Source: Promethearchaeota archaeon (lineage in GTDB: Archaea; Asgardarchaeota; Lokiarchaeia; Sigynarchaeales; SOKP01). Taken from it: DNA of 40,011 nucleotides. The first letter of the stretch is position 1. Each line of letters opens with the position of its first letter. The notes under the pieces were generated by a model. That model was not told where the DNA came from. It searched no databases and saw only the letters and a list, made by a program, of their open reading frames with translations. Shown here piece after piece: positions 18,019 through 27,185 of this stretch. The position numbers were made by a program, and so were the translations under genes. The stretch lies in NCBI GenBank assembly GCA_014730295.1, contig WJIN01000331.1, forward strand, positions 1-40,011, written 5' to 3'.

Positions 18019-18789
18019 ATGAAATTAATCTCTTGGAATGTAAATGGTATTAATGCGAGGGCAGAAGGAGGATTAATTGATTTCATTCGTGAAGAAAATG
18101 CTGATTTCTATCTTTTTCAAGAAATTAGAACAAAAAAGAAAAATGCTAATTCGAGATTACTTGAAATAGATGGATACCATGATTACTGGGTTTCCTCAGA
18201 AAAAAAGATGGGCTACAGTGGGGTAACAACCTATTGTAAAAAAGAACCACTTTCCCTTCAAAAAGGTATGGGAATAGAACAATTTGATAGAGAAGGGCGC
18301 TTAATGACCTTAGAATTCGAACGATTCTTTTTAATCAATGTATATTTTCCCAATGCCGGGACAGAGTTGGAACGATTAGAATTTAAAACTTGGTTTAATA
18401 AGGAATTTTTGAATTTTTGTGAGAAATTGAGGAAGGATAAACCTCTTCTTATAGGAGGTGATTTCAATGTCGCTCACACTGAAAAGGATCTTGCTGAACC
18501 AGAAAAAAATCAGCAAAATGCAGGATTCACAATAGAAGAAACAGAATGGTTTTCTCGCTTTCTTAGGAAGGGATATATTGACACTTTTCGAGAATTTGAA
18601 CAAGAGGGAGGGAAATATACCTATTGGAGTTACCAGTTTAATTCAAGAGAGAAAAACTTAGGTTGGAGAATTGATTATTTTATTATTAGTGATGAGTTAA
18701 AGGATAAGATTGAAGATAGCTATAGGCTTGAAGACATTAAAGGTTCTGATCACTGTCCAATTTGCTTGAAGATGAAAAATTTACTGTAG
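18019..18789 (+). CDS. xth: Exodeoxyribonuclease III (AP endonuclease)
   Basis: Cuts DNA 5' of abasic sites and trims 3' ends in base-excision repair. The ATG at 18019 was chosen because MKLISWNVNGINAR is the standard start of this family; an upstream in-frame GTG would overlap the transporter gene. Motifs in order: FLFQEIRT (metal-binding Glu), then SGVTTYCK, the catalytic LIGGDFNVAHTEKDL, YTYWSYQ, GWRIDYFI and finally GSDHCPICL with the catalytic Asp-His. Length 256 is normal. Confidence 0.95.
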   Translation: MKLISWNVNGINARAEGGLIDFIREENADFYLFQEIRTKKKNANSRLLEIDGYHDYWVSSEKKMGYSGVTTYCKKEPLSLQKGMGIEQFDREGRLMTLEFERFFLINVYFPNAGTELERLEFKTWFNKEFLNFCEKLRKDKPLLIGGDFNVAHTEKDLAEPEKNQQNAGFTIEETEWFSRFLRKGYIDTFREFEQEGGKYTYWSYQFNSREKNLGWRIDYFIISDELKDKIEDSYRLEDIKGSDHCPICLKMKNLL

Positions 18790-18834
18790 AGTAATAAGAT
18801 TTTAAATGTAAAAATAAAAATTAGATAAAAAAAT

Positions 18835-19692
18835 TTATAGTACTTCGATTTTTTCTTGATTATAAATGTCTAAGGCTTCTTGTATACTTTTTCCTTTAAA
18901 TATTGCTTTATATCCTAATGCCTTGTTGATCGGTTTAGGATCTTGGAAAATATTTCTTCCAATTGCCATTCCTTCAAGATCTTGGACAATATCATATGCT
19001 GTTTGGTAGGCAACCTCGACCGTATCCATTTTTGCACCTCCTGCGATCAAGCAATAAATACCTGGTGTGTATTCTTTCACTTTCCTTAGACCTTCTTTAT
19101 TTTCAGGGTAATATAATTTGACCATATCTACACCCATTTCAAATGCGACTCTTGCGGCGTATCGTACATTTTCCATTTTACCTTCTTCTTCTTTTTTTCT
19201 TGGATCATGTTGTCTAACATAAGACCATAAAATTATGGGCACCTGAAATTTTCGTGCATCTCTCACGATCTCTGCCAATTCTGTCATTTGTTGAGCCTCA
19301 TCTTGTCCTCCTACGTATAGACTATATCCCACTCCGACTAGGCTCGGACAAATTGCCACAGCTTCTTCCACGGAACAATCAAGACCTCCACGTGGAGGCC
19401 TGTTATTATAGAATAATTCTGTTTTTCCGTTGAGTTTCAATACCATAGGTAAATCAGGATGCATATGGGCATATCTTATATATGTTCCTTTATGTAAGAC
19501 GAGCGGAATCCCAGCTTTTTCAGCGATACTCATCACATAATGAGGATTGGATGATTCGGGGATGGTGAAATCCGCCCTATGCTCAAGGCCATGGTCATTT
19601 GCTAGAAATAGAGCCTTATCTCCGATAGACCCATGTATCAGCATCTTTTCCATACGAATCTGAAATGCTGTATAAGGATTATTTACTGACAT
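18835..19692 (-). CDS. Archaeal class I fructose-1,6-bisphosphate aldolase (DhnA/DeoC type)
   Basis: Catalyses reversible condensation of dihydroxyacetone phosphate and glyceraldehyde-3-phosphate (or a related aldol reaction in the DhnA family). The TIM barrel shows LFLANDHGLEH near the start, LVLHKGTYIR, and Lys192 in VDMVKLYYP, the likely Schiff-base lysine, then LIAGGAKMD and GMAIGRNIFQ binding phosphate. Length 285. The ATG follows a GAGGT ribosome site. With PEP synthase a few kb away it supports gluconeogenesis. Some Asgard members may instead serve other aldol reactions, such as aromatic amino-acid precursor synthesis. Confidence 0.85.
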   Translation of the reverse strand: MSVNNPYTAFQIRMEKMLIHGSIGDKALFLANDHGLEHRADFTIPESSNPHYVMSIAEKAGIPLVLHKGTYIRYAHMHPDLPMVLKLNGKTELFYNNRPPRGGLDCSVEEAVAICPSLVGVGYSLYVGGQDEAQQMTELAEIVRDARKFQVPIILWSYVRQHDPRKKEEEGKMENVRYAARVAFEMGVDMVKLYYPENKEGLRKVKEYTPGIYCLIAGGAKMDTVEVAYQTAYDIVQDLEGMAIGRNIFQDPKPINKALGYKAIFKGKSIQEALDIYNQEKIEVL

Positions 19693-19818
19693 AATTATTT
19701 CATACCTCTATTGTTAATTGCTGTATTATTTTTAAACTTTTAAAACTAATGTTTAAAAATATTAGAGTTGTGAATCTTTTAGCAAAAAAGTAATTTTTGT
19801 GGAAATTATCCGTAAAAT

Positions 19819-20043
19819 CTATTTTGATTTCATATTAAAGCTATCAAATAGAATTCCTACACATTCGATGCTAAATTCTGCATCAGCTAATACTTCTATT
19901 GCATCAATCTCATAGACTAATTCAGAAGCACCTGATTCACCCCCCTCATCACTATATCTTGCGGCTTCTCTCGGAGTACCTAATTCCTCTGAAATTGAGG
20001 ATAATCTCTTAAAGATATTTTCGTTTAGCGCCCTTTTTATCAA
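19819..20043 (-). CDS. Hypothetical small acidic protein
   Basis: A 74-codon frame with TTG as the only start and no clear ribosome site. The protein is acidic and helical with a Gly/Ser-rich middle (EGGESGASE). I recognise no family. The neighbouring frame upstream also looks protein-like (EYLDFIKDKIDKKG), so this may be the 3' part of a frameshifted gene. Reported with low confidence. Confidence 0.3.
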   Translation of the reverse strand: MIKRALNENIFKRLSSISEELGTPREAARYSDEGGESGASELVYEIDAIEVLADAEFSIECVGILFDSFNMKSK

Positions 20044-20205
20044 TCTTATCTTTAATAAAATCCAAGTATTCTCTTAAAAAATTCTATGTATAATTTATAA
20101 TTCAAATTCTTTTAATCGAGAATTGCTTTTCATTAAACCAACAAATTTAGATAATAGGTTAAAAGATTTCATAAAAGAACGATTTTCAATAAAGTGAATA
20201 GAAAA

Positions 20206-21420
20206 ATGAGTTTGAACATTAATAATCTTTTTTTGGATGAAATCGGTCCTGAATCCATCATAATTTTAAGAGAACCGGCCGTAGAAATGAGAGGGTTCGT
20301 GGTAATCGATAGTTCAGTAAATGGTATTCCAATGGGAGGTATGAGAATCACATCTGATCTAACTTTAAATGAAACAATTAGGTTGGCAAGGGCGATGACG
20401 TTGAAATTTAGTAGTTATGACATTCCAATAGGAGGAGGACAAGCAGGAATAATATTAGATCCAAATAGCCATAAAAAAGATCTAATAATTGAGAGTTTCG
20501 GGGAATCTATTAAATCATTTATTAAGGAAGATCTATTTTATCCTGTACCAGGTTTGGGAACGAAAGATGAAGATATTGAACATATTCTAAAGCTAGCTGG
20601 AAAGCCCGATTTGATGCCAAGAAAGATAGGATTGTTCAAATATGATATACCTTTAAAGAAAAATTATATTGGTGTGAGCGTAGCTCATTGTCTTCAAGCG
20701 GTATATAAAAATTTAAATAATTATATTTCTTCCAAGCCAAGAATTGACTGGAATACACCGGCTAGGATTCTTTTAGAGGGTTTTGGGAGGGCTGGTACTG
20801 AAATCGCTAAACAGATGAAAGAGTTGGGTCATCAATTATTAGGTATTTCGACAATTAAAGGGGCTATTTTTAATAAGGATGGTTTAGATATAGATAAGCT
20901 ATTAGAAATGAAAAAGACTTATGGAGATAATCTAATTAATGAATATGATGAACATAATACAATTCGTATAGCTAAAGAGGAATTATTTGAACTTTCTTCT
21001 GATTATTCAATCGATTTTATTATTCCAGGAGCACGACCAGACGTAATAAATAAAGGAAATATAGATTCAATTAACACTAAGGCTATTATTCCAGCTGCGA
21101 ATATGGTGTATCAAGATGGAGTAATTAAATCTTTAAAAGAAAAAAATATTTTAGCATTTCCAGATTTCATTTCGAATGCTGGAGATGCTTTAGCATTATC
21201 AACACGACAAAAATCTCAGAATAATGTCCTTGCGATTACTTCACATATAAAAGAAAAAATTACAGAAAAGACAATTCAAATATTGAAAAATTCAAATGAA
21301 AGAGAAACTACTCTTTATGATTTTGCAAAACAAAAGGCATTAGAAAACTTAGAACATAAATTAAGTAGAAAGCAAAAACATTTTGAAAAAATTGAAAAGA
21401 AATTACAAAAAGGGACCTAG
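20206..21420 (+). CDS. ELFV (Glu/Leu/Phe/Val) dehydrogenase homologue with altered active site
   Basis: The protein has the two-domain plan of amino-acid dehydrogenases: an N-terminal substrate domain (GIPMGGMRIT, ARAMTLKFSS) and a C-terminal Rossmann domain (LLEGFGRAGTEIAKQ, PAANMVYQDG, FPDFISNAGD). Of the catalytic residues known from leucine and glutamate dehydrogenases, the first Lys is kept (Lys67 in MTLKFSS), but the second, normally in GGGK, is Gln79 (IGGGQAG), and the Asp of the D-x-G-T motif is Gly116 (VPGLGT). Oxidative deamination by the normal route is therefore doubtful. ATG 20206 is chosen over GTG 20194 since GTGA just before it could act as ribosome site; this choice is weak. 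Confidence 0.8.
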   Translation: MSLNINNLFLDEIGPESIIILREPAVEMRGFVVIDSSVNGIPMGGMRITSDLTLNETIRLARAMTLKFSSYDIPIGGGQAGIILDPNSHKKDLIIESFGESIKSFIKEDLFYPVPGLGTKDEDIEHILKLAGKPDLMPRKIGLFKYDIPLKKNYIGVSVAHCLQAVYKNLNNYISSKPRIDWNTPARILLEGFGRAGTEIAKQMKELGHQLLGISTIKGAIFNKDGLDIDKLLEMKKTYGDNLINEYDEHNTIRIAKEELFELSSDYSIDFIIPGARPDVINKGNIDSINTKAIIPAANMVYQDGVIKSLKEKNILAFPDFISNAGDALALSTRQKSQNNVLAITSHIKEKITEKTIQILKNSNERETTLYDFAKQKALENLEHKLSRKQKHFEKIEKKLQKGT

Positions 21421-21645
21421 ATCAAAATGTAATCCGTTTTCTTAAGATCCTTCTAAATTTCCAATATATCAGAAAGAAATTTAGTAATTTTTATCGAATT
21501 ATAATTTTTTCGGAAACTGGACTAAATTTTTGATTTTAAAATGTAAAATAATCCAGATTTATAAATTTTAGAATAAATCTTTAAGAGTTTTATTCTAGTG
21601 TAATTATTTGGAATCAATTACTATTAATGGGGTGAATAATTAGAT

Positions 21646-22056
21646 ATGAAAAATATTATAGATGGATTATATGATATGGATACCGGAAATCTACGGAATA
21701 TTGCGGAAAAATATAATATAATGAGATGGGAAGATGCACCCAGAAAAGATTTGATAAATAAAATTGAGGCAAGGATGAGAGAACCGGGATTTGAGGAGGA
21801 TATGAAAGAAAAACTCGATGATGAGATGATAATAATATTAGATGAGGTTCTAAATGGTGATAATTATGAAACTGTTGAAAAAGTGAAGCAAAGATTTCTC
21901 GATATAAAAGCCACTGCTGATTTTCGCGAAACTTATGAGAATTTATTATCTCTCGGTCTAATCTTTGAAGGACGGAGAGATGATAAAGATATCGTTTACG
22001 TACCAAAAGAGCTTACAAAATGGATAAATAACCATGTCTCACAAAAACTTGCATAA
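21646..22056 (+). CDS. Hypothetical protein, SAP-like N-terminus plus winged-helix-like C-terminus
   Basis: A 136-residue charged protein without membrane segments. Residues ~10-50 (LRNIAEKYNI...APRKDLINKIEARM) resemble a SAP-type helix pair that binds nucleic acid, and the rest ends in a strand pattern (LLSLGLIFEGRRDDKDIVYVP) like the wing of a winged helix. Function unknown; DNA binding is inference. A GGGGTGA motif lies about 17 bases before the ATG. It stands alone upstream of a degenerate solo transposon end. Confidence 0.6.
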   Translation: MKNIIDGLYDMDTGNLRNIAEKYNIMRWEDAPRKDLINKIEARMREPGFEEDMKEKLDDEMIIILDEVLNGDNYETVEKVKQRFLDIKATADFRETYENLLSLGLIFEGRRDDKDIVYVPKELTKWINNHVSQKLA

Positions 22057-22176
22057 TACCCAATCCAATTTGCTTGATCTTTTTTACTTTTTATTATTTT
22101 AGGGGGTTTTTTGGAAATTTATTATTGGTTAAATTCAAAAATCAAATTAATGGAATTATATAATTATAATGAACTA

Positions 22177-22206
22177 CCACGCCCTAAAGGTCGGTGCTTT
22201 CTCGCA
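22177..22206 (+). mobile_element. Degenerate solo IS200/IS605-like end
   Basis: This plus-strand sequence matches the element at 8039-8068 (minus) at 26 of 30 positions: CCACGCCCTAAAGG, then a decayed right arm, then the same CTTTCTCGCA tail. The hairpin is imperfect here. It lies in the intergenic space between the 136-residue gene and PolX, with no transposase or TnpB nearby. Confidence 0.4.
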
Positions 22207-22308
22207 TTCAAATGTTAAAATCTGTTTATGATTGTTTTTTGATTGTGTTATTCATAATCATCAAAAGGTTATTCTTTAATTTCCCCCTTTTATAAAACCG
22301 ATTTTCGG

Positions 22309-24024
22309 TTATAATAGTTTTTTTAATTCTTGCAGATTTCTGGTATTAACCACATTTTTCTTTTCTAACCATCCTCTTCTGGCTGTTGCGACACCTAATT
22401 CCATAAATCTTAATTGATCTCGACTATGTGAATCCGTATTAATCGAAATTAAAATACCATAATCTCTTGCTTTCATACATCCTAAATCAGTTAAATCCAA
22501 GCGCTCTGGGAATGAATTTAACTCGAGAAAGATTCCTCTTTGTTCTGCTTCTTCAAAAATCTTACTCAAGTTAACTTCATATGGTTCTCTTTGATTTAAT
22601 TTACGTCCTGTTGGATGACCGATAATGGTAACATAATCATTTTGCATAGCATTGATGATTCGATTTGTCATTTCCTTTTCAGAACTTTTAAATCCCGAAT
22701 GAATACTCGCAACTACAATATCTAAATCTTGTAATACCTCGTTTTTTACATCCAATTTCCCCTCAGAATCGATATTTGCTTCAATTCCAGATAAAACCGT
22801 AATTCCATCGATATCATCATTAATTTTTTCAATTTCTTTCATTTGCTTACGTATTTCTTCATCATTCATTCCTTTCGCTATTTGAAGCGTTTTCGCATGA
22901 TCACATATTCCTAAATACTCATATCCCAAATTTTTAGCTTCTGCCGCCATTTCTTCGATTGTATGGCTTCCTTCACTCCATTTTGTATGCACATGTAGAT
23001 CCCCCTTAATATCTTCTGTTTTAATCAAATTAGGTAGGATTCCTTTTTGAGCTGCCTCAATCTCGCCCCTATCCTCTCTAAGTTCTGGTTGAATATAATC
23101 CAGTCCCAATTTTTCATATATATCTTTCTCATTTTCCCCCGCAATTTTTTCATTCGTGTTTTTATCGATTAATCCATATTCACTTAATTTCCAATTGCTA
23201 TCCAGGGCAATCTTTCGTAATTTTATATTGTGTGCCTTCGAGCCGGTAAAATATTGGAGAGCCGAACCGAAGCTTTCTTCTTCAATCACACGTAGATCGA
23301 TATGCAAATTTTCTTGGGCGATTACAGTACTTTTAGTAGTTCCTTTAGAAACAACTCGTTCTACTTGATCTAGATTAGTGAAATAGTCCATAACCTTATC
23401 TGAATTAGAGGAAACCACTAATATATCCACATCTCCAATGGTTTCTTTTCTTCGGCGAATAGAACCCGCGAGATTTATCCTTTCAACTTTATTATGGTTA
23501 GATAATTGCTTTTCGATGTCTTTAGCTATGGGAAGGATATTTCCCAGAAGAAAACGTTCTTGATATTTTCTATATCTTTGGATATTTTCAAGAATGTTTT
23601 GCTCGGAGGTTTTTCCGAAGCCCTCAACATCTCGTATTTCTTCGTTTTTCGCAGCCCTTTCGAGCTCATCAACAGATTCAATTCCCAATTCTTCATAAAG
23701 CTTCATCAGAGATTTAGGACCTAATCCTTGAATCTTCATCATTTCTTGGAGACCTTCAGGAAATCTTTTCCTTAGCTCGTTTAGATATTCTAAATCTCCG
23801 GTCTCGATTATTTCCTCGATTTTATCTGCTATACTTTCTCCCACACCCTCAATATCTTGAAGCTTTTTTTCTTGATAATAGGTTTTTATGTCCTTAGATA
23901 AAGTACTTATATTTTGAGCAGCACGTCTGTACGCACGAGGTTTAAATTGGACTCCTTTTAGTTCAAGTAGGTCGGCTATTTCAAAAAGAAATTTTGCTAT
24001 TTTTTTATTTGATACATGGCTCAT
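22309..24024 (-). CDS. polX: Family X DNA polymerase / PHP phosphoesterase (PolX)
   Basis: A bifunctional repair enzyme of 571 residues. It has an N-terminal helix-hairpin-helix 8-kDa-like region (DIEGVGESIADKIEEI near 58-73 and IQGLGPKSLMKLYEEL). The nucleotidyltransferase palm follows, with GSIRRRKETIGDVDILV (Gly-Ser and the DxD metal pair), HIDLRVIEEESFGSALQYFTGSK and the region around it. A C-terminal PHP domain has DLHVHTKWSEG, then IEANID, SIHSGF, IIGHPTGR and NTDSH, the metal ligands for 3'-5' exonuclease or AP endonuclease activity. It fills short gaps in base-excision repair. Length and motifs are normal. Confidence 0.95.
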   Translation of the reverse strand: MSHVSNKKIAKFLFEIADLLELKGVQFKPRAYRRAAQNISTLSKDIKTYYQEKKLQDIEGVGESIADKIEEIIETGDLEYLNELRKRFPEGLQEMMKIQGLGPKSLMKLYEELGIESVDELERAAKNEEIRDVEGFGKTSEQNILENIQRYRKYQERFLLGNILPIAKDIEKQLSNHNKVERINLAGSIRRRKETIGDVDILVVSSNSDKVMDYFTNLDQVERVVSKGTTKSTVIAQENLHIDLRVIEEESFGSALQYFTGSKAHNIKLRKIALDSNWKLSEYGLIDKNTNEKIAGENEKDIYEKLGLDYIQPELREDRGEIEAAQKGILPNLIKTEDIKGDLHVHTKWSEGSHTIEEMAAEAKNLGYEYLGICDHAKTLQIAKGMNDEEIRKQMKEIEKINDDIDGITVLSGIEANIDSEGKLDVKNEVLQDLDIVVASIHSGFKSSEKEMTNRIINAMQNDYVTIIGHPTGRKLNQREPYEVNLSKIFEEAEQRGIFLELNSFPERLDLTDLGCMKARDYGILISINTDSHSRDQLRFMELGVATARRGWLEKKNVVNTRNLQELKKLL

Positions 24025-24357
24025 AAAATCACCAAATCAAATTTTAGAATGAAAAGATCTGATATAAGAGAAATATTGAATAATCTGATTCTAAGGGTTT
24101 AAGTTACTATAGAACTCATCAATTTTTAAAGATTCTTTATATTATTTATTAATTTTTCTAAGAGTCTAATTTTTTCTCTTAGTTCCAAGTGAAAAAAACT
24201 ACAATAAATCATTAATATCTTTATGTCCAGAGAAGTTATTTTTCTAAGTAATCTATATATTGAATTAAATATTAAGAGAAATTCTTTGAATCAAATTTTT
24301 AAATTTTTAAAATCTTTGCAAATCATATAACTAAAATATGTACTTTCTGAATCATAA
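24025..24357. other. AT-rich intergenic region; no gene seen
   Basis: A 333-base gap between PolX and the DUF599-like gene, which run apart. It is extremely AT-rich, and I see no coding frame or stable structure. It presumably carries promoters for both genes. Confidence 0.5.
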
Positions 24358-24987
24358 ATGAGTCTATTCGATGATATCGCTCTTATAATTTTTGTATGTT
24401 GCTTTATTATTTTTATCTCGACTTTCTTTTTTCACTTAAGGAAAAGGGAAAGACCTTCAAAATATAGTGTATTTAAATTAATTTACGATAACTGGGTTAA
24501 AAGCCGTTTAGACGAGGAATCACCTTTAACTGGGGTGCAAGCATTAAGAAACTTTTTGATGGGTAATTCTACTTTTATTTCAAGTCTATTTATACTTATT
24601 GGTATTTTAACAGGGTTTTTTGAAAATATAAGCCAAAATGGCGAACAATTATTTAATATCCCCGGATTATCTTTAGGGATCATCAAATTTTCCTTGACGA
24701 TAATAATGTTAATATTTTGTCTGTTTAATTTCATATTATCTATCCGATATGCCACCAGACTTTCGATATTAATAACTGGGAAGCCAAGAGATTTTTCCAT
24801 TGGGGATGTGAAAGGATTTAAACTAACAAAACAAACACTCGTGAAAGCTCAAAATCATTGGATGTTGGGAATTCGTACCTTATTTTATCTCGCAACCTCC
24901 TTTTTTTGGTATATTAATTCAATATTGTTTATTATCGTGAGTATCATTATAACCGCATATCTCTTCATATCCCATGACGTAATCTGA
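24358..24987 (+). CDS. DUF599-like membrane protein
   Basis: A 209-residue protein with about four to five membrane spans. The signature stretch LTGVQALRNFLMGNSTFISS and the later RYATRL and GIRTLFYL region match the DUF599 pattern (AVQTLRN-x-IM-x-ST). Function unknown. It converges with the third TSUP gene, only 12 bases between stops. Confidence 0.65.
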   Translation: MSLFDDIALIIFVCCFIIFISTFFFHLRKRERPSKYSVFKLIYDNWVKSRLDEESPLTGVQALRNFLMGNSTFISSLFILIGILTGFFENISQNGEQLFNIPGLSLGIIKFSLTIIMLIFCLFNFILSIRYATRLSILITGKPRDFSIGDVKGFKLTKQTLVKAQNHWMLGIRTLFYLATSFFWYINSILFIIVSIIITAYLFISHDVI

Positions 24988-24999
24988 AAATAGGAAGAT

Positions 25000-25785
25000 T
25001 TAGATAATTAGAAAGAACCGGATTAATGTAAATATTCCAATTGAGATAGATAAAAATCCAATAATCTTTTTTGCCTTCTTCTTGTCCAGTTTTTTTGTAA
25101 AAAGCGCTCCGATGGGGGTAGCAATTAACCCTGAAATTATCATAATAATCCCTAATTCGATCGTAAGAAGGATTCGCTCACTAAAGGACTCGAAAAAGAC
25201 ATAGAGTATAAATCCGTATCCAGAAAGAAACGCCTCGGAAAAGTCAGTAACTGCGACCGATTCTCTGGCATCTCTTCCAGAAGTAATTTGCCCAATTGTC
25301 ATAAGTGGTCCATACCCGCCTCCTGAAATTGCTTTATTAAATGAACCGATGCCGCTCAAGATATACATACGCTTCCAAGAAAATGTAAATTGAATATTTG
25401 GGAGCATTAATAGACCAGCAATAATTATGACAATTGCGATATAAAGCATTACGAATTCCTCTGTTAGGCTTGTCGCCAGAAACACCGCGATAGTCATTCC
25501 AATTGAACCAGTTATGATGAATAATATCGTAGATTTAATATCTTCAGTCTTTCTTGAACTTAAGTCCATATTTTTATATAATGCGTGAAAAATAGTCACT
25601 GAAAATCCAGTTGTCATTTGAGAAAGGAGCAGCATAGGAATCACCACTAACGGATCTAACCCTAAAGCAATTAGAATCGGAGAAAGTAATCCATATCCCA
25701 TTCCTAGTGATCCATCTAAGAAAGCGCCACAAAAACCAAGGACAATAACGAAAATTAAGATTCCCTCTAATGCATCAGCTATCAT
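25000..25785 (-). CDS. TSUP family (TauE/SafE) membrane transporter, copy 3
   Basis: Third TSUP transporter of the window, 261 residues, eight spans. Repeat motifs are GAFLDGSLGMGYGLLSPILIALG and FNKAISGGGYGPLMTIGQI, then SGYGFILYVFFE and ATPIGALFTKKLDKKKAKK. Strongly similar to 17210-17986, so one likely arose from the other by duplication. Proposed role: export or uptake of a small sulfur-containing or carboxylate anion; substrate unknown. Confidence 0.9.
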   Translation of the reverse strand: MIADALEGILIFVIVLGFCGAFLDGSLGMGYGLLSPILIALGLDPLVVIPMLLLSQMTTGFSVTIFHALYKNMDLSSRKTEDIKSTILFIITGSIGMTIAVFLATSLTEEFVMLYIAIVIIIAGLLMLPNIQFTFSWKRMYILSGIGSFNKAISGGGYGPLMTIGQITSGRDARESVAVTDFSEAFLSGYGFILYVFFESFSERILLTIELGIIMIISGLIATPIGALFTKKLDKKKAKKIIGFLSISIGIFTLIRFFLII

Positions 25786-26075
25786 TTTCTTTGCCTTTTA
25801 GACTTGAACTTTATATTAATAGATTATAAATCTATGAAATATACAATAACTATGATTTTTTCACTATAAAAAGACATAGTACCCTAATTAAAGATAAATT
25901 TAAAATTTTGTGGAAGGTGATCTAAATAACTAAAATGATGAATTTATCAAGATAAAGAAGAATATATGTGGGAGGAGTAAATTTAATGAGAATAATATAT
26001 TTTTATGTACAGTAGAATTTAAAATTAAAAAATTAATTAGATTTATTGGATTTGAATAGATATCTGTTGGACGCT

Positions 26076-26744
26076 CTATAGACTTTCTATTATAAGATTG
26101 TCATTGATATCAACTACGCCAGCAGTGAACTCAGTTGCATCCATAACAGCTCTATACGCGCTCCAATCGGCAACCGTTCCCGAAAGTGTGACCTCTCCAT
26201 CTTCTACCTTTACATCTACCTTTTCAGCATCGATGTTGAAGTTTCTACTAATTGAACCGACAATGTCTTCTGCAATTTCCTTATCAATAAAATTTTCTGT
26301 TGGTACGATGGTTAATTTATTGATGATATCAAGTACTCCCGATACTCCTGATGCAATGCTTTCTGCCCTTGTCTTTTTCCAATACGCATCCACAGATCCT
26401 TGTAATGTAACAATTCCCGCGGTTACTGAAACCTCAATATCAGTAGCATCCAAGCTGAGATTTAGTTCTAATGATGTTTCAATGTTAGATTTTATTTCTT
26501 CGTCCGTAGGTACCGTAACTGAAGGAGGATAAATAACTTCTATTTGATTGTCAACATCACGTACCCCTGAAATAGCCCAAGCGTCAGCAGAAGCTGCGCC
26601 CTTAGCAGAATAATTCGGCACTGAACCTTTTAATGTAACCTTGTCTCCAGTGACTTCTACTTCAATATCAGATGCATCTACTCTAGAATCCCAATAGAGT
26701 TGATCTACTATGTCCTTCTTAATTTGTTCTTCAGATACACTCAT
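26076..26744 (-). CDS. Protein with three BON domains
   Basis: A 222-residue protein made almost only of three BON repeats (~6-70, ~80-145, ~152-220). Each has the pattern: strand (ATDIEVSVTAG), GxVTLxGSV, a helix with W, and a final GVxDxxNxL strand. BON domains bind phospholipid surfaces or act as peptidoglycan/ligand modules in bacteria, usually in exported proteins. This one has no signal peptide, so it is likely cytosolic and may act at the inner face of the membrane or in osmotic stress, as with OsmY relatives. Strong ribosome site GAGGTG at 26751-26756. Confidence 0.88.
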   Translation of the reverse strand: MSVSEEQIKKDIVDQLYWDSRVDASDIEVEVTGDKVTLKGSVPNYSAKGAASADAWAISGVRDVDNQIEVIYPPSVTVPTDEEIKSNIETSLELNLSLDATDIEVSVTAGIVTLQGSVDAYWKKTRAESIASGVSGVLDIINKLTIVPTENFIDKEIAEDIVGSISRNFNIDAEKVDVKVEDGEVTLSGTVADWSAYRAVMDATEFTAGVVDINDNLIIESL

Positions 26745-26792
26745 AAATTACACCTCTTTTCTAAAAATGTTATTCTTTGTGGATTCTTTCTA

Positions 26793-26805
26793 CTTATAAT
26801 ATAAG
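26793..26805 (-). promoter_or_regulatory. Putative promoter of the BON-domain gene
   Basis: CTTATATTATAAG on the minus strand is an exact palindrome built around a TATA box, about 50 bases before the start at 26744. The symmetry might also make it a repressor-binding site; that part is a guess. Confidence 0.4.
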
Positions 26806-26979
26806 GAATGAATAATAAAAATGTTAGATTTATAGCTTATTTATATATTGGAAATTCGTTTTAGTAGCCAAAAACTTGTCCAAAAAAAAATTTAAACCTT
26901 ATTAGTAAGATCAGATAGAAAAAAGGGAAGTTTTTATCCTATTAAAACAACAATTTTATAATCAAAATCGTTAATTTAC

Positions 26980-27171
26980 ATGAATGATATGAATATGAAT
27001 AATGAAGGATTGACAATTTCTTGTCCCGCATGCGGATACACATTTAAGCTCGCAGATATAAATATGAAAAAAGAAAAGGTAAAATGTCCCGCCTGTGGAT
27101 ATGAAATCAAGAGAAAACCTTTAAGACCGGGAAAACCGGATAAACCAGATTTTGATCAACCTATTGTATAA
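26980..27171 (+). CDS. Small zinc-ribbon protein
   Basis: A 63-residue protein with two CPACGY knuckles (residues ~15-20 and ~37-42), forming one four-Cys zinc site, followed by a Pro/Lys-rich tail (PLRPGKPDKPDFDQP). Such stand-alone ribbons often bind nucleic acid or a partner protein. The LigD-type phosphoesterase gene starts 14 bases after its stop, so the two are probably one operon and may work together. A BRE/TATA-like AAATTTAAACC lies about 85 bases upstream. Confidence 0.75.
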   Translation: MNDMNMNNEGLTISCPACGYTFKLADINMKKEKVKCPACGYEIKRKPLRPGKPDKPDFDQPIV

Positions 27172-27185
27172 TAAGGAAAGGAAGA

